Part shown: one piece after another, positions 33,174-44,700 of the stretch
How positions within the stretch are numbered: the stretch's first letter is position 1
How the letters are laid out: the number at the start of each line of letters is the position of its first letter
From: Paracentrotus lividus
Taxonomy: Eukaryota; Echinodermata; Echinoidea; Camarodonta; Echinidae
DNA: 64,000 bases
Reading direction: 5' to 3'
NCBI GenBank assembly: GCA_940671915.1
Contig: CALNVZ010000218.1
Span: forward strand, 39,307,042 to 39,371,041
Made by a program: the position numbers and the translations under genes
The notes under the pieces: generated by a model
Told to the model about the DNA's origin: nothing
The model's input: the letters and a program-made list of their open reading frames with translations, nothing else
Database searches by the model: none

Positions 33174-35689
33174 GCACACATCCTGATCCCCGTTTGAACT
33201 ATATATTTTTCAACAAAAACATCTGTTAACAGAATATACAAGCAAAACTAGGCCCAATCGAAGTTGATAATTATGATTTAAAGCAATTGACTAGCATAAT
33301 CGAGGAAATTACATTATTTTTGGAACAATTTTCTTTATAGATTACGTTATCATCATAGGTAATAACGTACGTGCCGATTTTAAGTTGGCGAGTAAGGTCT
33401 TGCAATGGGGTCACTCACTCTAAATTCCTTCGATTAAACATAAATAATCTGAAGAAATATTAATATAAGATTTCCCGGTCAATTTCAAACTCTTTGCAAT
33501 CGAATTCGTGTATGATCATTCATTCAATTTAAACGATACCTCATGGAGCGAAGCTATCGTTCAATGAATTAACGTTTAGATTCACATTTCGGACGAAAGT
33601 GCTTGTAAGAAATGTCAAATTGATCGGAGATAGTTTAAACTTGACCGGGAAAACTTATATTTTTCCAAATCTATTGAAGTAATTTTTAATCGAATTGCAT
33701 TAATATTTCTGATTGCAGAAGAAAATGTTTGTACACTAGTCATCGATTGGAATATTTCAATCAACAAATTAAAATTTTTTAACCATTGGAGTAGAGTTTA
33801 ATCCAATCATTGACTTGATTGTTTTTAATCTAAAGAATTGAAATTTCATCTAATAAAAATTAAGAATTTTTAATCTAACGTTAGACCAATATTTAATCGA
33901 CTTGGTTTGGTCCCTTATTCTGCATTTCATTAGAGTACAAAAACAATATTATAGATTGAAATTTTAAATGATGGAATTTATAGTGCTGGCCTATGCAGTT
34001 TTAAAGTGGTCCAGGCTATTTTAGGGTTACAGTTTTCATTGAATCTTCCTCGATAGTATTTTGACCCTCTGTCATTGTGTTATATATCCATTGTTTTTAT
34101 TTTTTTCCTGAAATTTTCTACACGTGTTTCATTCGATGATCATCATTTTGAGTATCCTACATGTACTTCTTGATTGTTCTTTAACGTATGATTTTACAGG
34201 ACTAGTGTCAATGTTCTAGATTTGTATTTGTATTAAAGTTCACGGCCAAACTCTCGATTTCCTCGCGTTTGAAAGTCCGGAAAGCAAAGAATAGATTTGG
34301 TTGCATATATAATGTTTTTGAAACATGGTTTAAATTATTCGCTTGACAGCAACTCCTTACATTCACTTCAAAATGCTTAGACGCGACACTGTTGAGCACT
34401 GAAAGATAAACCATCTTGATTTGGTAGGAGGAGGATTCAGAATACAGTAATTACTGCTCATCACCATCTTCATCATTATCATCGTCATCATCAGTTTCCT
34501 AAACCAAGAATTGTTGAATCGTTTGCAACAGCAAGCTCGATACAAATCGTGTTTTGGAGGGAGTTTTTAATGCAGATACTGAAATAGATAAGAGAATTAT
34601 ATATACGAGATTTTAGACAGCCAAACGATCAACCGATTGATTAATTAATTAACTGAATGATTGATTGAATGATTGACGGATTAATTGATTGGGTTGTTGA
34701 GGTACCACTAAAGAGTTCTAAACAATATTCCACCACTGCATGGACTTTGTCGCGTTCGAAGGAGTTTTCAGTGAAGTTACTGGGAATCTAAAGATAACGA
34801 TTGGAGGAGGATAGTCAAACGATATCGATCAAGATGAAGTTCGATAACATCTTAGGTGTGATCGGAGAGTTTGGGCTCTATCAGAAGTTTGTCTATTATG
34901 CCCTGTGTATTAATGGGATTACAACGGCTTGTCATATGTTAGCTCAGGTATTCTTGGCTGGTCATATGTCTCATTATTGCAAGGTAAGTTAACCATGATA
35001 ACATACAACTGCTCCTACATCTACTTCTACTATTGCTACGACTTCTACTTCTACTACACTTTAAAAAAAAAATAAATAAATAAAAAAAAAATACAGCAAA
35101 GTGATGTCAGCAGAGTCGCCAGACAAAAATGTAATTTAAAATACAGTTTTGTTGTAAAGAGAAAGAAAAATATCATTAGAGTTTTATAGCATACGTATTT
35201 GGTTAAAACGGATCAAATGTGTTACTCCTGATGTATATTTTGTATTTCTCATGTAATTATTTGCAGGAGAAACTTACAACGAAACTGTTTTTGAATTACA
35301 TTTTTTATGGCGACTCTGCTGACAGCAGATTTGCTGTAAAAATACGTATATTTTTTACAGTGTACTACTACTACTACTACTACACTGTAAAAAAAATAAT
35401 ACAGCAAAGTGATGTCAGCAGAGTCGCCATACAAAAATGTAATTAAAAATAACAGTTTTGCTGTAAATTTTTCCTCTAATAATTAATGAAATAGAAGAAA
35501 AAAAAATCATTAGACTTACACAGTTGGTTAAAACGGAACAAATGTGTTACTCCTGATGTATATTTTGTATTTCTCATGTAATTATTTGCAGGAGAAATTT
35601 ACAACAAAACTGTTTTTTTGTAATACGTTTTTTATGGCGACTCTGCTGACAGCAGATTTGCTGTAAAAATACAAATATTTTTTACAGTG

Positions 35690-35769
<80 letters not shown>

Positions 35770-38700
35770 CTACTACTACTTCTGCTACTCCTACTGCTAG
35801 GAACCTCGGATTTGTTTTTAACTTTGAGGAGGAGCACAAATTCGGGGCTAAACATGCAAAAAATCACCACAGATAATTTTATAGATCATTTTGCGTTTTT
35901 TTTTGTTTTTGTTTTTTGTTTTTTGTTACACACGGTGTACCGAAGGGTTGTACCGCCCTGGATCCGTGGCATAATAGCGCCATTGAATTGCTTAACTTTT
36001 CCGAGGGATGGGATGAAAGATATACCGTGTATACTCCAGAAATATTGGACCTTCATGAGCTCTTGGTAGACATCCCAACCAATGCAGTATCAAGAGCATA
36101 TTTTATGTTCGGCTATTGCAGTCAACAGTTTTTTTTAAAAACTGTTTTGTTTGTTTGTATTTTTGTTAATTTTAAATGCATTATATTTGATTTGTGTATT
36201 TAAGTGCATGGGGATATTATATCATTTCAATTATGTATTCTATATTTCTACGTGATAAATAAAATTGTCATCATCCTTCGGTTTTGTTTTTGTTTTTTGT
36301 TTTTGTTTTTTTAATTTTCAATATGAAGTATATCTTGATATTACCACATTACGTTCAATTTAACTTTCATCCAATACTGTGACGCCTATATTCACCTGTC
36401 ATGATCGGAATGAATATAGGGCAGCGATTTATTGTGGCCTATGAAAGTATACTGACATTAGATAAAAGTACATTAATATCAAGCTCGCTTACAATAGAAG
36501 ATTACTATGGAGTACAATAGGTTTGTAATGACCTTGTTGATATAAACCTTGATATATTATTATAACCTAACATGGTTAAAGGACGTACACGCGGGACAGG
36601 ATGGAAATAAGTTCTGATAAAACCATTACTGACTCATGGGTATCTACCCGCATGTATGGTAAATTTTAATAAGTATTGGAGTACTTGAAAGTATTCCCTT
36701 TATACCTCCATAGTCATGGTAGGTCTTAAATTTAATCAACATCCCAGTTTTTGCAGTAGCCGCTGCATATCAGTTTGCCACCCCCCCCCCCTAGCGATCT
36801 TGTCTCCATTACATTAATGCCTAACCATAGCAGACATGACCGGATATGAAAACGTACATGCAACGGATGATAATATTGTTGTCTGGTATGGCTGTCGCCC
36901 TTGGGTGGACGTTCATTGTCACGTGTTGTTCTTCAAAGCGGCAGACACTTGGGCAAAAAAAACAACCAAACAAACAAAAACAAAAAATTCTTGCCAGAAA
37001 CTGATAGCGAGATATCCATCCCTTGTGCGGTGGTTATGCGTTTATGACCGTTTGACATGCGTAGCCATGTAGTGATCGGTCGTCCTGAATGCGTCATGTG
37101 GATATGCAGTGTGTAAGCGAGGCCGCCTAACGGATGTAAACGGGTCAGAAATGACCAAGTGCAGTACTTGTACCGGATAAAACGCACAACTATCGGACAG
37201 GGACCGGATCTTGCTCAGTTTTCGTCCATTTAGGCCTTTCTTACACGGTTATGTCTCACAGCAGCATCACGATCGAACGTCAAATGGAGCAAAGGTTGTT
37301 CGAGAAATATATATTTGTGTTTGATAATTATTTATTTGAGTTCATCAAGCAATGCATATATATACTCAAAGTCCGCGATCCATCAGAGCTCTAAGAACAC
37401 AACATCTTTGTCTAATCAAACATGGCTACCCTGGATAGTAGAACTAACATACAGTATGAATCTACGTACTATTTTGATTTATCATATTTCTTCCCTATAA
37501 TGCTTTCTTAAAGACCGTTGACGGAGTAAATACAACCTTACATCGATTGAAAGCTAAGTAGGCGTATAACATAAATACCCCCAAAATAAATTAAATTTTC
37601 ATAACAGTATTCATAAAAAGATGATCGAACCTCAACCAGGCCATCCCTCCCAAGTACTCGTAAAAGTACCCCTATTATATAATGCGGCTGATGACGTAAA
37701 AGAAGTTTAAGGGAATGCTACTATGATTAGGTTTCGCCTTTAGAAAACACGTTTGTATTGCTATATGTCAGAACAATAGAATTCTAGCACACATGGGGTC
37801 TATTGTTCTGACATAGCAATACAAACGTGTTTTCTAAAGCCGAAACCCTATCATGCCTGGCAGCAGCATTCCCTTAAACTTCTTTGACGTCATCAGCCGC
37901 ATTATATAATAGGGGTACTTTTACGAGTACTTGGGAGGGATGGCCTGGTTGAGGTTCGATCACCTTTTTAATGAAATACTTTCTAAATGGAAGATAAAAA
38001 TGCTTAAATTGGGAATTGTTGTATTAGGAAGAAATATTAGCTTTCGTTTTATACACTGTCCGTCATAAAGGTGGAATATTTTTTTTCCGCTATAGAGACA
38101 TGATTTTGCTCTGACTTTAATTTCTTGAATATGTTTGTCCCTGCTTTTACTTTTTGGAACCCTGGCTATATCTTGGACATTTTGCCAACCCTTCACGTGG
38201 ACCTTTTTCCAAAAAAGTCTTGTCAACCCCCGTGGGGCCCATTTTTGTCATTTGTTCTCATTTTGGGGCCATTTTTTGTTTTTCCCGGCCGATCAAACCC
38301 CCTCAGTCTTACCTCCAGGAAAAGCGACTGAAATGTACTGTTTTATATTGTTCTTTAAGTTAAATCTATATTTCTGGGGACAGGCTAAGGTCTCTTGTGT
38401 AGGAGAGGGGTTGAAGTAGAAAACGAGATTGGTGAAAATTCGGAATATTTTATTCCATCTTTATGCTGAAAACCAAAAAAATGAAAAACCACCTTTAACC
38501 CTTAAATATCATCATTTTCCCCTTAAATTTTGTTTAGCCTTGATGAAAAGGCTGTAAATAGTCATTATTGAAAATTTTTCATTTTGATTTATGTTTGGTT
38601 GAGATTTTACAATACAATTTAGGAAAGATAGAAATTTCCATGGTGTAAAAATGAATATATTGAATGTTAAACCCCAATCAAAATAAATTTTGACCCCTCC

Positions 38701-41700
38701 CCTAGACAAAAGAGTCGAGCCTGTAACCATTGAACTTGATTTAATTTAAAGAACAATAACAAATATCCACCTCAGACGTGTTTCCTTGGGGTAGGAGTGA
38801 GGGGGCCTTGGTTGGTCGCGTGAACAAAAATGGGCCCCAAAATTAAGAAAAAATGACGAAAATGGCCATCTTCTGGGGGTGACAAACTTTTTTGAAGAAA
38901 AATCCCCGGGAAGGGTTGAGGGGACGTCCAAGATATACCCAGGATCCCAGAAAATGAAAGCGGTGACAAACACATTCAAGAAATTAATAACGGTGCAACA
39001 TAACGTCGCTTGAGCCAGAAAAAATATTCCACCTTTATGACGAACAGTGTATGTAATTTTGGTTTTCATTTTTCGGTCCGGTTTGGGACTTTAAATCTGT
39101 CAGTCTGCTTCAGTTTCCCAAGGCCGAGGGCGAATTATGGATTTGAAAAAAGAGGGGGCGCAGTCAGAAATTTTGAAAATGAACAGTTTCCAAAAAGTTA
39201 ACTTCGTACGCTTGTTGCGCTCCTTGGATCCGCCGATGAAGCCACGCTATAAATCAAATCATAAAACTTCACTCAAGAGTGGTGTCAGCTCTCTCCATCA
39301 AACTGACTCTAATCGGCAAACGGTTCGAATCCCAACTTCTGCATGGTGGCGTTAAAGGACGGTCCCAGAAGAAAATAATCATATTTGGTGGCGTTAAAGG
39401 AAGGTCCCAGACGCAAACAATCATGTTTGGTGGCGTTAAAGGACGGTCCCAGACGAAAATAATAATATTTGGTGGCGTTAAAGGAAGGTCCCAGACGAAA
39501 ATAATCATATTTGGTGGCGTTAAAGGAAGGTCCCAGACGAAAATAATCATATTTGGTGGCGTTAAAGGACGGTCCCAGACGAAAATAATCATATTTGGTC
39601 GCGTTAAAGGACGGTCCCAGACGAAAATAATCATGTTTGGTGGCGTTAATTAAAAACGGTCCCAGACGAAAATAATAAGGGGCTTTCGGAGCACTACGGT
39701 AGCTCTCCAGAGCAAAAGTCGAACTGCGCATGCGCAACTCCGTTTTTGCTACCGTCTTCTTCCCAAACAGAACGGTAGTCGAGCGATTTAGCGTACGTTG
39801 TAGAATGAATACGGTAGGCATAGTCTTGGTATGTTTTATGTACATAAAATCAAAGAAATACCTTTCAATGATAAAGCGCAAATGGAAGGAAGACATATGT
39901 AATAGAAATGAAAGTTAAAGTACAAAACAAAGAAATATAAAAGAAATGATTGAAGAGAAGAGAAAAGAAGGATGAAACAAAGTTAGAATTTATAGGAGAA
40001 GAGGAAATAAGGATAAAACAAAGAAATACATACTAATTTATAGGAGAGAAGAGGAAAGAAGGATAAAACGAATAAAAAAATACATAAGACATGATTGAAG
40101 AGAAGAAAAAAGAAGGATAAAACAAAGAAATACATAAGAATTTATAGGAGAATAGAGGAAAGAAAGATAAAACAAAGAAATACATAAGAATTTATAGGAG
40201 AGAAGAGGAAAGAAGGATAAAACAAAGAAATACATAACAAATGATTGAAGAGAAAAGAAAAGAAGGATAAAAACAAAGAAATACATAAGAATTTATAGGA
40301 GAGAAGAGAAAAGGAGGACAAATCAAAGAAATACATAAGAAATGATTGAAGAGAAGAGAAAAGAAAGATAAATACAAAGAAATACATAAGAAATGATTGA
40401 AGAGAAGAGAAAGGAAGGAAAAAACAAAGAAATATATAATAATTTATAGGAGAGAAGAGGAAAGAATGATAAAACATAGAAATACATAATAATTTATAGG
40501 AAAGAAGAGGAAAGAAGGATAAAACAAAGAAATACATAGGAATTGGTTTAAAGAAGAAATAAAGAGGAGATACACAGAAATGCTATTCACCGTCGTCTTC
40601 GCAGACTGCGAAAGCGCTTACAAGTCACGAGTGCGAGTGCAAGGACAGTACGGTCGATTAAACCCACCGTCTTGTTACCTACCGTAGTGTTCCCGAAAGC
40701 TCATTAATCATATTTGTTGATACACGTCTGTCAAAAGCCCAATCAACTAACTAATCTCAATATATGCTGGAATAGGCCAGACGGCTCAGTCAGCAGAGGA
40801 CCCGTAATCGACAGGTCTCAGGTTCGAATCCAGTTATGAAATCCCCACTCATAGGTGGACCCAAAGTTGTTGGTTTCTCAATTGCTTCCAACATATACNN
40901 NNNNNNNNNNNNNNNNNNNNNTCATACAATAATTTAATTTATTGTTCTTATTCATGGAGTCCTAAAATATCAATAACGTAATTTATAACGTTTAATTAAT
41001 TTCTAACTTTCTGAAGTCTTCTTAAATTTTCACTAAGAATTATTTCACTTCGACATAGGGTAGATGTAGGGAATACCGGCCACTTAAGCTCATTTGCTTA
41101 ATTAGGACATGAAAAAAATAAAATCACAAAAGAAAAAGATTCTCATTGCTTAGCTACATCATTCAACTTTATTTTCCAAAAAAAAATTGAGGTAATCAAA
41201 TATTTGTTGAGGCAGTTATATGCAAATAATAACGTCATGGTAAATTGTCCGGCATTCCCTACAGTGTAGGAAATACCGGACAGTATGTTTTTACCCTTTT
41301 TTTTAATAAAGATCTGTCTGGAAGCACTGATTTGAATGTAAACCATCAACTTAACATGTTTGTATTGGTTTTTTATAACATTATTCATTTTTAGAAGATT
41401 ATATGCATTTTACTACAAAATATCAAAACACTCAGAATAACTTTATATCTCATGTAGATCATGACATATCACAATAATAATAAAGAGAAATAGACATTTC
41501 AAAATTGTCAAACAATTTAATAAATAAATATAATACATTATATATGCAATACTATTTGATCTACATGCTTAGCAACACAACCCGGAAGTAAAACAAACAA
41601 CCGTCAATGTGGTGTCCGGTATTCCCTACACAAAAAAATGACTGACTAGCACTTTTCAACACACTGCCACCCCAATACACAGGCTTTGTACAGTGCAAAC

Positions 41701-44700
41701 ACTCCATACACGTTTGGCCCACCCTCCACACATGTCCATAATGCATGAAATAGAGGTCATGCCCCAATTCTTTTTTTATACCATCACATTCTCTAAAATT
41801 TCAATTTTTACATCAGGCCATTTTTCAGGCTGCAAATTTTCCTACCTTGACAGACTTTAGTAGTTTTCTCGGAGATTTCTCACTTGTTGTTGTCGAATAC
41901 AGCATTCAACCTTCCCAGACAGAACACCTGACCAATAGATACCGGTATTTCAACTCAGTTGATCTAATGTTGGCAGCTAGGGCTGGACATGTGTTGACCG
42001 TCCGATATTCCCTACTGTCCGCTATTCCCTACATCTACCCTAATTATTAATTTTTTTTAATTGTTAGGTATCAGCATGGGATAACGAGGATTGTAGCAGA
42101 TGGGACTACACAACGAATCAATGTATGGAAGCCAAGCGGAACGCCAGTGCACCCGTCAATTACACTCAAGAAGATGACATGTTTCAATGTTACAAATACG
42201 GCATGGTTGATGATATGCCCTTCCACCCGGGCTTGGACGCTAATGATTACAACGATACCGATATGGTACCATGTAATAATGGATGGGTGTATGATAGGAG
42301 TCAGTACAGGTCATCCATTATCTCAGAGGTAAGTCAAGGAAGAGACCGTTGGGAGACCGTTGAGAGGCCATTGAGAGACCGTTAATAAAACGTTGAGAGA
42401 CCGGTGAGAGGCGTTCAGAGATTGTTGAATGAGACACCGTTGAGAGATCGTTGAGTGACCGTTGAGAGACAGTTGAGAGACCGTTGAGAGAAATTTTAGT
42501 GGCGATTAAAAGACCGATGAGAAACATTTGGATGATTTTAAAGTAAGATTTTAAGATTAAAAGGATTAAAATAATCATGATATTCATGATTCATGGTAGC
42601 AGTTCTAACGCGTAACGGAGAGCGTTATCCTGCTGGAAAGGACACCGCGTCTCACAATATATGTTCACATAGTCGACTATGTTAAAATGCTCGAAATTAA
42701 CTGTGTGGTGATGATATCACTCTGTGATGTGGGTTTCCATATACCTGTATAGTGTTCACATGGTGGCGTTCGGTCTCACACTGAAGTTACCCCCTCACGA
42801 TGTGAAAATGTGGTTCAAAGTGTTAAAACGCTTGAATATAACAGTGTGAAGATGATTTCATATTGTGTTCACAGTGTGGTTCACATTGTGGGACACTGTG
42901 TTCCTTCCAGCAGGGCCGCTTTTCGAAAAAGGTTCAAATGGAGGAAAAGAGAATGAACAGCGAAAATATGTTTATTTTATTCTGTTTCAGTTCGACTTGG
43001 TTTGTAGTAAAAAGGACCGTGACAGTCTGGCCCAATCTCTCTTCTTTGTTGGTGTTCTCATTGGTTCTGTGTTGTTTGGAGGGCTCTCGGATATGTAAGA
43101 TAATATTCATTCCTTTATCATGTGTCATTATTAAGTGATAAATGTCTCCGATCATAATACCCGCTGGATTTTCAAAGAAATCATACCTTAAAAATCAATT
43201 TGATTGTATTGGATTCATAACAAGTTGTTTACATAGTTTCATAGATGAGGATAAGCGAGTGATCTGTTCGTTTTGCATCTTGTCTAGTTTGATATTTTGG
43301 GGGTGGCGTCCACATAATACAACCACTGCTTGTAAAAAAGAGAGAAAAAAGAGGACAATTCAATACGTGGAAATTTACCTTCTATCCCGTTATTATTTTT
43401 TATATATACATGAATTTGTATATACTTTTTTTCTGTTGGAATTTAATCAACCCGAATTATTCGAATTTGTATTTGAATAGTTCGACTCCTCGTCTTTCTC
43501 GATATACAGTAACACATCCAGAAATAACTTTCGTTATTTTATTCCACCCTAGCTTTGGACGTCGTAAGATCTTGTTCCTAGCACTGCTAGTTCAGAGCGT
43601 GAGTGGACTAGCTATCGCTTTCTCACCGTCCTACTGGTTCTACACGATAGTTCGTATCATCCTCGCTGCAGCTAATATGGGTGTCTTTCTACTCTCATTC
43701 GTTATTGGTAGGTTTTACAGACATACGGTCTTTGAATTGGCCATTTATGGTGGTATCTTCCTTCGAAGAGACGTCTCTATGACTCCAACAATCAAAGGCG
43801 TCTCCGATAATTTTTTTCCGTCGCGGATACGTCTCTCAGACGTCTCCGCGACAAGTTTCAAAAACCGTTCCAAACCCGTCTCAAAGTAGTCCCAAATTCA
43901 TCTCAAATCCATCTCATGGCAAGTGAGATACCACCATCAGCGACTTCATATTGAATGTGAAAGTGTAGATGAAGCGAACATAAATGGGATGCAGTAACAT
44001 TGAATGATATTCAAATAATATTGTCAATTTATTCGATTTTGCTCATTTTGCCAACATGATTATAAACGCATAGGTCAGTCTGGTATCTCTTCAAAATTGC
44101 AAGCTAATTGCTTGCTTTACTTTCGAGATATCAATGATTTCATACTTAAACTTTCAAACCCATTCCGGAATGGGTTTGAAAACCACGTGCGTTTCAACAC
44201 AGCACAACATACACCGCATTTCCAGTCGTGTAGTTTCCGTCCCTACCGTGCTGATAAGCTTGCAACGGAGCAGTAGTAACTTTACCCGTGCTCGGTTGTA
44301 TGCTTAGCATCGTTTGTTACACTGTTTTAAGATAGTTAATGACTTCCATTTGATCTGAAACTTTCAGTACTTTGTTTTTACTGTTAGAGCAATATAATTT
44401 CATTCATCTTGATCTAATTGCTCTTGTTTTTGAAAATTTCTTTAAAGTGAGTACAGAATATTCTACATCGAAAATTCCAAGATCATGTACCTTTAAGTAA
44501 TATTAAACATTTCAATAATTATAATCCTGGCTTCAGCCAATATGAGTATATCATCTACCCTTGTTCTTCATTAGTAGAAACTACATTTAAAGGGATATGA
44601 TCGTTTGAATGGTAGCATAGAGAGAGCGCTATTCAATTTCTGTTTGCTTCACTTCACGGTCACTGAAGCTCAGATCCAGGATGTCAGCGGCGAGGGAGTG

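Noticed and set aside
39269-39896. Repeat-protein-like frames ([13 protein letters not shown] and [14 protein letters not shown]) on both strands
   Set aside because: The 42-bp minisatellite keeps every frame open. No start context, splice sites or unique flanking domain.
40038-40537. Membrane-protein-like frames ([19 protein letters not shown]) on the minus strand
   Set aside because: Translation of the ~49-bp purine-rich minisatellite inside a TIR element. The apparent hydrophobic helices are an artefact of T/A composition.
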